Source of the DNA: Pelargonium cotyledonis
Taxonomy: Eukaryota; Streptophyta; Magnoliopsida; Geraniales; Geraniaceae
Assembly (NCBI GenBank): GCA_036897625.1
Contig: JAYMTA010000291.1
Span: forward strand, 1-32,244
Reading direction: 5' to 3'
DNA length: 32,244 nucleotides
Shown here: one piece after another, positions 9,893 through 21,425 of the stretch
Numbering within the stretch: position 1 is the stretch's first letter
Layout of the letters: each line of letters opens with the position of its first letter
Made by a program: the position numbers and the translations under genes
Notes under the pieces: model-generated
The model's input: the letters and a program-made list of their open reading frames with translations, nothing else
The model's database searches: none
Told to the model about the DNA's origin: nothing

Positions 9893-12800
9893 ATGGCCAG
9901 CCAAAGCTCCCTTCCTCTCTATGAGAAAATCTCACTTAAAAACACCTTGCATCGATGTCTGGACATCATAATATTATCCCTTCTCCTTTCTCTTCTAGCT
10001 TACCGTCTCCTCTTGCTCCGCCACCATGGGTTCCTTTGGCTCCTTGCTCTTCTATGTGAGTCATGGTTCACTTTCACCTGGGCCCTCACTGTTAATACTA
10101 AATGGAATCCAGTGGAATACAAACCATATCCCGAGCGTCTCTCAAAACAGTACATATTGACTTTCATCTGTTTTATTTCAGTTATGCTTTCATCACTATG
10201 TTACTATTACTTCTATATTTTAATTACCTCCTCTTTGTAGGATACATGAGCTTCCACCTGTGGACATGTTTGTTACTACCGCGGATTCAGTGCTTGAACC
10301 ACCTATCATTACCATAAACACTGTGTTCTCCTTATTGGCGGTTGATTATCCATCTCACAAGCTAGCTTGCTATGTGTCAGATGATGGCTGCTCACCTCTC
10401 ACCTTTTACTCTCTTCTTGAAGCCTCGAAGTTTGCCAAACTTTGGGTACCCTTTTGTAAGAAGTACTGTGTCCAAGTTAGAGCTCCATTTAGGTATTTTT
10501 CAAGCAAGTCAACAACATCATCCGGTCATACTTCATTGGAGTTCCAGAGAGAACATAAAATGATGAAGGTAAATCGAAGGTTGGAGTTGCGTTAGGAATA
10601 TATCATTTAAAACTTTATTATACTCAAATGGTTAAATTTTAATAAAACTCTCCAGTTCCTTTAAGTTACTGTATGCTAAGGGAAAAGTTAATTGGAAGTT
10701 AGTATTTTTTTTTTAAATCTTTTATATTTTACCAGTAGTTGAAAACTTGAAATCCAAATTGAGGACTTAACTTAGTAATTAATTTTCCTAGATGTAAGTA
10801 CCAAACAAAAAAAACAAAAGTAGCCGCAGATATATATGACAATTAGCACAGTACTGTAATACATAACATTTTTTCTTTCACTTTTCCTTGTTGTCACTTA
10901 TTTTGCAGGATGAGTATGAGCAGCTTAGCAGAAAGATAGAAGATGCTGCCCAGAAAACTGTACCATGTGATCTCATTGGAGATTTTGCTGTTTTTTCGAA
11001 TATAGAACGCAGAAACCATCCAAGCATAATCAAGGTAAGAAAATTTAACATCTGACGTACTTCATATGTTATTATTATTATTTTTGAAGAACAACTTTTA
11101 TATTTGTTGAAGTATCCTATTTTGAAAAAATTAATGATCGTTTAATATTTTAGTTGAACCTTCCAAGTTCCACCCACTAATTTCGATTTTTAGGTCGGAG
11201 AAAGTATAAACATGACCTCAAAGCTGATTTGATCTTAGTACTACGTGCTTGTTTGTGTTGTCTACAAGTTACTTCTTGATCTACGTGCAGATTCCTCTAT
11301 TATGTTGTCTGACCTGCACGTGAGAAGGGGTGTCGAAATATTTAACATTCTAAGTATGTCAAATCAATGACCACTTTACGTACTAGTTGAACCCGCAACC
11401 TATTAGTTTATGCTTCAAGTTCAAAGTAAGAGTAATATTTAATGACATCACTTTCAAAAAGAAAAATGAAAAAAGAAGTATTTGGGCCATTAATTTCTAT
11501 AGATAACAGATATAGCATCTACAAGAACCAACCTCCACCAGTCATTCATGTAGTCATTATGCAGGTTATATGGGAGAACAAGGAATCAGGTCAGTTGGAT
11601 GCAATGCCAAGTTTAGTTTACATATCAAGAGAGAAGAGACCAAAGTATCGACATCACTACAAAGCTGGTGCCATGAATATTCTAGTAAGATATGTATAGA
11701 TATATTTTTTTTATCAAATTAAAAAGTTCAATTAATATGTTCTTGATGATGACGTCCAAACAATTCATTGATCAACACCATTGTTGCTGGTGTGTAGACC
11801 AGGGTCTCTGGATTGATGACAAATGCTCCATTGATGCTAAATGTAGACTGTGATATGTTCATCAACAATCCTCAGATTATTAACAGTGCAATCTGCCTAC
11901 TTCTTGGTACCAAGAAGGAATCGGAGAGTGCTTTTGTTCAGACTCCACAGATGTTCTATGATGGACCAAAGGATGACCCTTTTGGAAACCAACTAGTGGT
12001 TTTGCATGAAGTATGTCAAAGAAAGTTAATTTTTGATTAAGAACATATAATTGTTTTGTGTAAATATGATTGCTTTGTGGACTACTGTGCGGATTAATTC
12101 ACAAGTTACAATTTTTTTTTTTTGCTGTTAAAATAAGTATTTGGGGCGTGGGCTTGTGGGACTTCAAGGACCTTTCTACGGAGGAACCGGGTGTTTCCAT
12201 AGGAGAAAAGTTATCTATGGCTTGTGGGCAGATGAGCAACTTGAAGGTACAAAATTTTCAATTTCATTCATTGTGAATAATAATACAATTTCTGGAAATT
12301 TGAAGCAATAATTAATTTGTCCATATCCTGTGACAGTAACATGGAGAAGAATCATTGGTGATACAGTTGTCATTTTCTTCATATAGAGCTAAAATAGTTT
12401 TGTGTTCTATCCTTCATTGCTACAGGAAAATTGCATGAGACGTCACTGAAAGGATTTGGAACTTCCGAAAGTTTTGTCAGATCTGCTGCTCATGCTTTGA
12501 ATGGGAAGACAGATTGGTCGAGGAATCTTTCAAATGTGGTGGAGGCTTCTTATGAAGTTGCCGGTTGTTGCTACGAGAAGGGCACTAGCTGGGGTGAAAA
12601 TGTTAGTCACAATAAATAAATGCATTGACCATTTTTAGCCTAGGTTCAATTTAATACTCTCTTTTTTAATTTCTTGACTTGACTGCCGACCTGATAGTTG
12701 TGGCTACTTTACATGGTTTCAGGTTGGATGGATATATGGATCCACAACAGAAGATGTTCTCACTGGAATGATGATCCATAGTAGAGGTTGGAGATCTGTC

Positions 12801-13980
12801 CAACTCACTCTGGAGCCACCGGCTTTTCTCGGTTGTGCACCATCTGGTGGGCCTGCCGCCATGACGCAAATGAAGAGGTGGGCCACTGGCTTGCTTGAAA
12901 TCTTCATAAGTGCCAAGAGCCCAATACTTTGCACCCTCAAGGCCAAGCTCCAGTTCAGGCAGTGCTTGGCCTATATGTGGATTATGTTCTGGGGACTGCG
13001 GTCCTTTCCAGAGCTCTGCTATGCCGCTCTGCCAGCCTATTGTATCATCACCAACTCTTATTTCTTGCCAAAGGTGAGGACAAGCTCTGCAACCACTCTT
13101 ATCTTTCTCGTTTCTTTTTATTTGCCGCTTAATTTTACTGGACAACTACTTACCTATCAAGGTTTAAACTGATAAATCATAGCTAAAAAGTTGTAGGCTT
13201 GTGTCAGTCATCCATGGACCACAATAACATGGTCCCAAAATGTGTGGCTCATTTTATATAGCCCGACCATATTGTTGTTCTATTTTGTGCTCATGAGATA
13301 CTTATTTTGCATTTATGCTTCTTGATTAACCAGAAAGCTATTTGGGGAGTTTTAACTGAATTTCAAGTACTCAGTTCGGTTGTAGAGTTTATAATTGATT
13401 GTTGTTACATTATAATCCATGCTAGCAGGTACAAGATCCAGCAGTATATATACCAGCTGCCCTTTTTGTCATCTACAACCTGTACACTCTCTTAGAGTAC
13501 CTCCGAACAGGCCTTTCGATCAGGGCCTGGTGGAATAACCAGAGGATGGTAAGAATATTCACAGTGAGCGCATGGTTTTTTGGAGCATTGAGTGTGGCAC
13601 TCAAGTTCTTGGGATTATCAGAGATGGTCTTTGAAGTCACACAAAAAGACCAATCTTCTGGCGATCGGGATGGCGAAGATGACGCGGACGTGGGAAGGTT
13701 TACTTTCGACAAATCCCTGGCTTTCGTGCCGGGAACCACCATTTTGCTAGTGCATTTGAGTGCAATGGCGGTGGGATTGTTAGGGCTGCAACCACCTCCG
13801 GCTAGAGGCGAGCAGGGGTCAGGGTTAGGGGAGGTGATATGCAGTGTGTGGGTGGTTCTCTGCTTTTGGCCATTTCTCAAGGGGTTGGTTGGGAAGGGAA
13901 AATTTGGGATCCCCTTATCCACAATCTGCAAATCAGCTGCTCTGTCCCTGGTGTTTGTGCACTTGTGTAGAAGAGCTTGA
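9893..13980 (+). CDS. CSLB/H: Cellulose synthase-like protein, CSLB/CSLH clade
   Basis: Membrane-embedded family GT2 glycan synthase, expected in Golgi or plasma membrane, making a cell-wall beta-glycan whose identity is not settled for dicot members. Exons: 9893-10149, 10241-10568, 10909-11034, 11565-11684, 11798-12010, 12138-12246, 12426-12601, 12723-13073 and 13429-13980; all GT-AG, phases agree, 743 aa, usual for the clade. Two N-terminal membrane helices (about residues 23-70) are followed by [13 protein letters not shown]. The catalytic motifs are complete: SDDG (D133/D134), DCD at 294-296, TED at 452-454 and QMKRW at 492-496. The product is therefore probably active. About six C-terminal helices follow. 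The N-terminal RING zinc finger of true CESA proteins is absent, as expected for CSL. The start has a good plant context (tcaATGGC), and the [11 protein letters not shown]-terminus is typical of CSLB/H. I cannot separate CSLB from CSLH without a tree. Confidence 0.95.
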
Positions 13981-14078
13981 CAAATGTTGGAGTTATTTGC
14001 TTTGTGCCTGTGGATTTGGCAACAACATGAGTCCAGTAGTGTGATTGTGTTCCTATTTCATCCATCTCCATTAGACAT

Positions 14079-14084
14079 AATAAA
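14079..14084 (+). terminator. Polyadenylation signal of the cellulose synthase-like gene
   Basis: AATAAA lies 99 nt after the TGA stop, in a T-rich context suited to a plant near-upstream element. Confidence 0.5.
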
Positions 14085-15610
14085 CACATGATTTATTGCA
14101 TTTAATTAATCTATTCAGGCCTAAATTTGGGTAATCATATAGATTGACAAGTGATATTTACGGTATACTTATTACTTGAGACCTTCGTAATTTCTTACAT
14201 GAGGAGTCGTACGCTTTAATTCAATCAAACGATCGGATTATCTATTGTGTTATGAAAAGATGTTGCCATACGAATTTATATCAAGTTTATTTGATCAAAT
14301 GACATAATATATTAGATTATACAAGTATGACGACTAATGGTTCAAGTTCCATTTAAGATATCAATGACATATAGAAATGAGCATAAGCACTTTATTCACT
14401 GAGGATAGACTTGTGGCAACAAGATAAGTCCATCCTTACCTCAAACAGAGATAACTCTCTCCTTTATCCCGAAAATTAATCTTACCGCATACCATCGGCA
14501 AGGAGGTTCGAACACGAGAACACAAAAGGAATTCAAAGCGTTTCAACCGCTTGACCCAACATGTTTCGATAGTTCCGACTAAAACTTGAAAATATTATTT
14601 CATTTGTGGTTTTTTTAAGCATATTATTTCATTTGTTTAGTAGAAAAAATTCATAAATTTAAACATTTCAAAATAGAGGGATCCTTTTTTGTTGAAATCT
14701 TTTTATGGAAAAACGAACAAACAAACAAACGACTAATAACTTCCTTATCTCAAAAATGGTCAAATACAAGTCAGCATATATAATTAATATATAATACAAT
14801 GAACACAGTTGGCAGATGACTTATATGTAATAACTATATAATACAAATAACACAGTTGTCTAGATGCCTAATAATTATGCTAAATCACCCTACTAAAACT
14901 GCGTCTAATACAATTAGCATAGTTTTGCCAAATACATAATCTGCTACTGCTACATGCTCTGTTTTTATACATTTTACTGGCCAAAATCATATATTTTTTT
15001 GGTGTTTTTATCATTATTACCAAAATAGTCAAAAATAACAACCCGTTTCCAAGTAAAATAGCCTATCACATCTGAAAAATGAGAGGCTAAATATCTCAAA
15101 CTTTGAACAATATTTCATATTTTTACAGCATAAAATTGAGTTGTAACACGTAATAAACCGATATATATGACATCACTATAATACTATGAATACATATCGC
15201 AAAACGTTCGGTTTATAAAATATATTGTATATGTGGCATATTGTGCTCCACCCAAGTCGTCAATGAAACTATTCATATGTCGTATCCCATAAATGAACAC
15301 ATAATTTTGTACAATTATTTTTGTTTATTATTAATATTTCAATTGTTTAAAATTTTCTCTAAGGTCTCGAGTTCGAACTTCTTTATCAACGGTATGGAAT
15401 GAAATTTGTGAAGTAAGGTTTAGGATGACGCTACCTTTGAAGAGTGAAAAATATTATTACTTCAAATATGATGTCTAGTTACTTTTTTTCAAATATTTGA
15501 ATTTACAAAAATCAGTGAAGAAAAATTCCTTTCAAGATAAAAACAAAACAAATTAAAAATATATAAATTAATTTTGTTTTATTTGTCCAAATAAATCGAG
15601 GGTCATTTTG
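14085..15610. other. Intergenic region, no gene recognised
   Basis: About 1.5 kb of AT-rich sequence without a credible frame. Between about 14783 and 14930 a loose motif of the type AATACAA-AACACAGTTG recurs three times with changes, so this may be a diverged short repeat. Two GTTCGAAC-like stretches (near 14508 and 15368) are not part of tRNA genes. Confidence 0.4.
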
Positions 15611-15616
15611 GTCAAC

Positions 15617-15628
15617 TTATATAAATAG
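15617..15628 (+). promoter_or_regulatory. TATA box of the CNOT9-like gene
   Basis: TTATATAAATAG lies about 160 bp upstream of the start codon and is followed by a CT- and C-rich leader (from about 15650), as is typical of plant 5' leaders. Confidence 0.55.
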
Positions 15629-15787
15629 AGACACAACGGACTACACTCAGTGCCCCTCTCGTAGACTCGTAGTTTGCTTACAAACTTCCCTGTTTCTTCT
15701 CTGCAACCACTCCCGATACAGAGCACGCAGCCAACACCCGAAAAGCTCTGATTTTTCGGCGTTATCGGCGTTTTGACGTATCGGAAA

Positions 15788-18700
15788 ATGTCTTACTTGG
15801 ATCAACCGTTCTTCGCCGGCGCATTGGAGCGCTTTTCGACCATCCCCGTAGCGACCCCTTCTCTACAAGCCGCCTCTCTGTCCCAGTTGATCGTTGTCTT
15901 TCACGAGCCTGACTATCGTGAACAGGCTCTTCACGAACTCGCTAAGGTAGTTGTTTCCTTCAAATAATCTGTTTGGTTCCCGAGAAAGCTTAAGAAAATA
16001 AAAAGAGAGTAGACAAACAAACGAAGAAAGAAAAAGTTGGTGGGCATTTTCTTACATTTTACTGTGATCACAAATAAGTTTTCTGGGTTTTTCGTTTATA
16101 TAACAATACTTGTAGTCATGCTGTGTTGCTTTGGTTGTTTGGTGTTGAATTTGGTGCTAAAGATTGTGACTTTGCTTGTGGGTTCTGATTTTAATGTGAT
16201 TGTGAGCCCTTCACACTGAAAGTTTTGATTTTTATGGTGTTTATTTTTTTGTTCCCAGATTGTGATTGTTATATTTGAGTCTATGTCATAGATTCATAGC
16301 CTCACATTCAGCAGACAATCTACAACTAAAATTTTGCATTTGGTAAATAATTGTGTTAGGATCTCAAGATTTTTTGAAAAATCAGATAGAAATGGTAGCA
16401 TTTGATATATAATTAAGCTATGACTTTCTGCCTAGAGCGATTTCTTTGTGGAAAATCTGAATTTGAATCTGTTTGGGACAGTTTTGATTACGGATTCTAG
16501 AGTTAACCGGTGCATGCATGTGGAAATGTATATACATGGAGAGGTAGAGAATTCCTTAAAAATAGATGAAAATAGTACAAGAAGACTAATTGTGTCCAAT
16601 CTAAATGTTGTTATGCATGGTGTTTTTGTTTTGTGATTTGCCTTGTGTCACTGTCGACATAGAAGCTGAAGGGCTATTTTGGATGTTTATTGTTATAAAA
16701 TATTAGCCGATGATGAAAGCCAAAATGTCTTAATTGTGCACAAATGAGTATATCAGATTTTTAGATATACTATCAGGCATCGATGAAAGTTGGATACTGT
16801 TAATTAATGCCATTACTAACACCTTTGTCGTCTTGCGAAGGATAAACGTAAAAACTAATAGTGTATATATGACATTTCTTTCCATACTCGTGTCAGCGGA
16901 GGAAAAAAAAGGGTTCTTCATAATGTATTTGAATTCATAAGGTTTTGATTTGTTTGATCTACACAATGCACTCGATTCTTGAATACGGAATATACAGAAT
17001 GCACATTACTCTTCATCAATGTTATCATACTGATGTGTGTAGGATCACGAAGGCCTTGAACATTCAAGGCTCTACTCATAATAAAATCAGAAGTGTTATT
17101 ATTAAGCAATTAAAATAGATAGGTTCAAATTTTATTAAAAATCATTTCAAATTTAAAGAATCTCACAGTGATACATACCCAAACCCAACAAAAATATCAA
17201 AATGCCTTCAACTTATTTCAGAGCCGTAGAATTTTATTTTTCACTAATGGCCTGGGTTCACAACATCAAGTAAAATGAGCACATTAATGTTCATTTTCTC
17301 TGCAGTGCGACCATCATTCTTCAGGCCTTCTGAAAGGTTACTTTGTGAAGTGATAACATGAGCCCACGGCAAGCTTAGGTTTTTGGTATATTGGCTTTTG
17401 TCCTGAATGGCTTGAATTTAGATCTGTGATTCAGTCCTCTAACTCCTTTTTGTTATATTGAATAACAATTGATCTCTGAAACAAATGAAGCTTATTTTTT
17501 TATTTTGCTTTTATCCAGGATAGGGGTGAAGATTTGGCCCCCTTGTTATGGAATTCCTGTGGTACAATGGCCATACTTCTACAGGTATCCAAGTTCTATT
17601 CATACCCGTACTTTTACTTCAGCTTTTCATTTATTAATTTTACAAAATCTTAGATCAATTTGTCCCTTAGAGTCTCTAGCATTTCACATACTACTATATT
17701 GGTGTATAATTTTTGTTCTTGCGCGCTCCTACCGTTGATCTTTTAACAAGAAACAAAGATTTCAAATTTCTTTCTTTCTTACTAGGCCTGCATTTTGAGC
17801 TACAATAAATCTTATTTAGTATGGAAGGATCATAGTTATTGACTTATTGTGAAAGAAATGTTTTTATAGATTATAAAGTGACTTTGAATATTAGAGATGT
17901 TGATGGCAACGGGTAATGATTTCTTCTGCATGTTGCTTATACGAGTAATTGGTATGCTTAATTATTTTTCTCTCCCTCTGGCGACTTTTTTTGGAATGCC
18001 CTCTTTATTGTCTTTTCTGTTGATTGCAATTGAATTTAGTAACTGGCTGAACCACGTACTGAAAAGTTCCGTTTGCTTACAATGCATTAGTAAGGAAAGA
18101 AATTCATTATTCTATTTTATTTTATGAAAGATGACCACTTTCACTTTTGTAATTATTTCAGGAACTATTGCCAGTGTACCGCATGCTTGTATCCCCAAAC
18201 CTGAAAGAGAAGGAATCTCGTAGAATATGCAATGCTCTAGTTCTCCTTCAGGTTATCATCTTATATCTTCTTTTTTAATACACTCATAGATGCAGATATG
18301 ATCATCAAAAAGAAGTGACACTAAATGACTAACTCTATGAAAAGATATACCTGAGGGCTGAGTCTGCCATGCTTCTTGATACCAGTTCTGCATCATGTTT
18401 ATATATACTTTATTATTACCAAGCATTATCGTTGTGCCTTTTCTTTTCGATCGATTTGCTTTTTTGTGGTGTTTTATATTTTGTAACTACCTTATTAAAT
18501 GAGTTAATTGAAATATGTACATTTTGTTTTGCAGCGTGTCGCTTCTCACCCAGACACAAGGAAGCAGTTTCTGAAGGGTATCTATTTGGTTCTCAATATT
18601 CTTCTCATATCTCTTATCGCACTTTCAATATACTTAAAGACAAGCTCCGACTAATTGCATGATTGCTTAATGAATCTAACAATAGTTAGCAAAATAGGAC

Positions 18701-20990
18701 TGCATTTGCAATCAAACAATTTATCCTCTCATAATAGATTTTGGTGGATGTTACAAGTTTCTTTTTAGGTAAAGAAAGGTATATATCGCATGTCCGCACT
18801 CTATTGAATACCATATGTTCTTCATTTTGGTCAAATTTTTTGTGCATATAAACATTTTCTGATATGCAAACATTTTCTGTATGATGAAGATGCGTGTGCG
18901 GTCACTAGTTTAAATTTTTTGGGTCTGATGACTTTTTAATTGTTTTTATCTCTTGCAGCTGAGATGCCATTGTATTTGTACCCTTTTATGGGTACTATGC
19001 TGAAGGACAGGGCTCATGAATGGCTAAGGGCCAACTGTTTGTCTGTGATTGGTGCCCTTTTGAAGGTACTTGTATCTTCCCTATCTTAGTGTCGATAGTT
19101 TTGTCCTCCCATGTTCTTTGATCAAAATTGTGGTATACTATGTTAGATGATTTTGCATTGGGTTTTTTTGAAAGTATATTTTTCTTTTGAAGTTAAGAAA
19201 AAGGTTAATAGATACTTCTCTCTCTGCAGGATGATGATGCTGAGGTCGTTCATTACCTCATTGCTTCTCAAATATTTCCTTATTGCCTAAACTGCATGGA
19301 TGTGGGCTCTGAGCTGTCAAAATCAGTGAGTCTTAGTTGTTTTTATTGTGAATTGGCATTTCATATTTTTTTTTCCTATAACCAGTATCAAATGTAGACG
19401 TAATAATGAAGAAAAAATTGCGACTAAGATTAGCATGTTGTCTATGACTAAGATCTATGGAAGCATTTGTGAGGCTAACCGTGTGATCAATGTCATGAGT
19501 TCATAATGGACTTGTTTTAGTTAGAACTGTTCATCCATTAATTTTCAAGGCGGCTCTTTAGAAAGTGAAATGGTTGAACAAGAGTAATTTGCCGTTTGAA
19601 GATACTATAACAGTGGACCTGTATATCTAGCGTTTTTCAAATTTGTTTGAGAATCTTTCAATTTTAACGTACCAAGTCAGTATGTAGTCTAATAATATAT
19701 TTCGAGTCTTCTTTCTGAGCGAGTATAATTGATAATAGCCTCATTTACTAATGCATGCTTATCAGAAACTACTCTTTGATCTTGCTAATATCCTTAACTT
19801 CATATGTACAGCTTTCAACAGCTATTGTTTTGAAGATTCTAAAGCAGGATGAGGGGCTTAAGTATTCTTGCATTGTTGCTGAACGGTTTTTTGCAGTAAC
19901 CACGGCTTTGGCAAATGTGGTTGAAAAACTTCCTGAAACATTTACTGAGAATACTCCTAGGCTGCTAAAGAATGTTATCCAGATTTATCTTAGGCTCTCG
20001 GAGGATCCAAGGTTGGTTAGCTTGATTATTGGTGCATTTTCAAATATACTCTTACCTTTCTATGTATTCTTATGTGGTTTTGATTTTTGAATTCTTCAAT
20101 ATAAAATATAGGGCATGTGATGCTTTAGCATTGAGCCTTCCTGCCAGGCTAAGAGACAAGACCCTGATTTACTACATTCGTGTAAGTCCTTGAATCTCTA
20201 ATATCACACATGCACTCCACTTCTATTTGAGTTGGTCTGTTACCCATACCATATCTAATGCAAGTAAAAAAAACATAATCTTTACCATACAAAATATATG
20301 TTTTCTGCACACACATTGACATACAGATCGTATGGACTCACCAAACTATCTGTCAAGTGTTTGAACCTTTATCATGCATAAGTTATTTTGTGTTTGTTGC
20401 TCTTCGCCTTAAGAGCATTATATTTCGCCTGTGTAAGTTTTTCAATGCATATATGTTGTCTGAGTTGTTATATTTCACCTATATGTTGTCCGCGTTGCTC
20501 CTTGCCTTTCAAATCATGCATATTTTCAAACAGTCCAACTCTCTATGCAAGTGTCTTAACAACTTTGTTATACAATAGCTCTTTGCCACACTAATTTCAT
20601 CTTGTCAACACATAATCTCAGATGCGTAAAAATCTCTTTTCTATTATGTCTTCAATCTTAACTTAATACGCATACAAATACATATATATCCATCTGTCCC
20701 GCTGTGCAGGTGTCTTTGTTATAAATGAAATATTAGTTGAATTGATCTTTTTTCCATTACACACACAATATCCACAAAACACAGCAAGCCTGAACTGGTT
20801 CTGAAGTCATTTAGCAACTAGTCTTCTCATTACTGTAAGTTTTGATTTCAATTTTCAGGATGACCCAAGAACAATGGGGTTCCTTCAACAACTTTTCTAC
20901 AATGTGAGAAAGGGGTCTTGTACGGGTTCTGGTCTGTCCCAGCCACTCGAGGAGGCATTGGGTGGCCTGATTGTGGGACAGTCCCAGTGA
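15788..20990 (+). CDS. CNOT9: CNOT9/Rcd1-like subunit of the CCR4-NOT complex (divergent paralogue)
   Basis: CNOT9 (Caf40/Rcd1) is an all-helical ARM-repeat scaffold of the cytoplasmic CCR4-NOT deadenylase, binding CNOT1 and RNA-silencing or decay partners. Exons: 15788-15946, 17519-17584, 18162-18251, 18535-18577, 18959-19065, 19230-19325, 19812-20011, 20112-20181 and 20859-20990; phases agree, 320 aa. Family blocks visible in order: YREQALHELAK, EDLAPLLWNSCGTMAILLQE, RRICNALVLLQRVASHPDTR, PLYLYPF, GSELSKS, then RLLKNVIQIYLRLSEDPRAC and DDPRTMGFLQQLF. Differences from the usual plant protein: a short N-terminus without the Gly/Ala-rich extension, a loop of different sequence around VYRMLVSPNLKEKES, and an extra C-terminal tail after the last helix. 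I place it in the diverged paralogue group (Arabidopsis At2g32550 type, from memory) rather than the canonical pair. ATG 15788 is the first ATG of this frame near the leader. Intron 1 is 1.57 kb and holds nothing I recognise. Confidence 0.93.
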
Positions 20991-21425
20991 ACAAACACAA
21001 GTGTGACTGGCTCATCCATGCTTGGCCTCTACACCATTTGCTATGATTCTGTATTGTTGTAGTGCTGCCAATTTCATGTATGTTTCAACATCTCTTTTAG
21101 TTTTGGTTCAGTTCAGTTTATGGACCTGCAGCTTGTTTTAGATACAATGGATACTATTTCCGAGTCGAACTGTTTGTTTAAATGGAAATCAAACTAGCTT
21201 ATATTGGTAAGACCTGTTGTCTGTCTGCAACCATACTACTAATATATCAGAAGGAAATGGATAATTGACAGATCACAGCCATAGAGGCAATGTATATAGA
21301 CAGTGTATGTATATAATCTAGAATACAAATATTTGAGACGATCAGAACTAGCATACAGAGAACCCAGAAAAAAGTATTGCACAAAGGACACTCTAAAACA
21401 GCACTGTTGACTAACAAATATTTGA
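20991..21425. other. Convergent 3' intergenic region
   Basis: 435 bp between the stop codons of two genes that face each other. It should contain both 3' UTRs and their polyadenylation sites. I find no perfect AATAAA at the expected distance for either gene, and no other feature. Confidence 0.45.

Noticed and set aside
12666-13145. 159-codon minus-strand frame opposite the cellulose synthase-like gene
   Set aside because: Lies antisense to conserved exon 8 (TED and QxxRW motifs); a shadow of the real coding strand with no motif of its own.
13473-13931. 152-codon minus-strand frame
   Set aside because: Antisense to exon 9 of the cellulose synthase-like gene; no motif or splice partner.
14500-14520. 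GGTTCGAA-type sequence as the T-arm of a tRNA (also near 15368)
   Set aside because: No matching acceptor, D or anticodon arms within 75 bp upstream.
15773-15787. Upstream extension of the CNOT9-like start (TTG at 15773)
   Set aside because: The codon is TTG, not ATG; the first ATG in frame is 15788.
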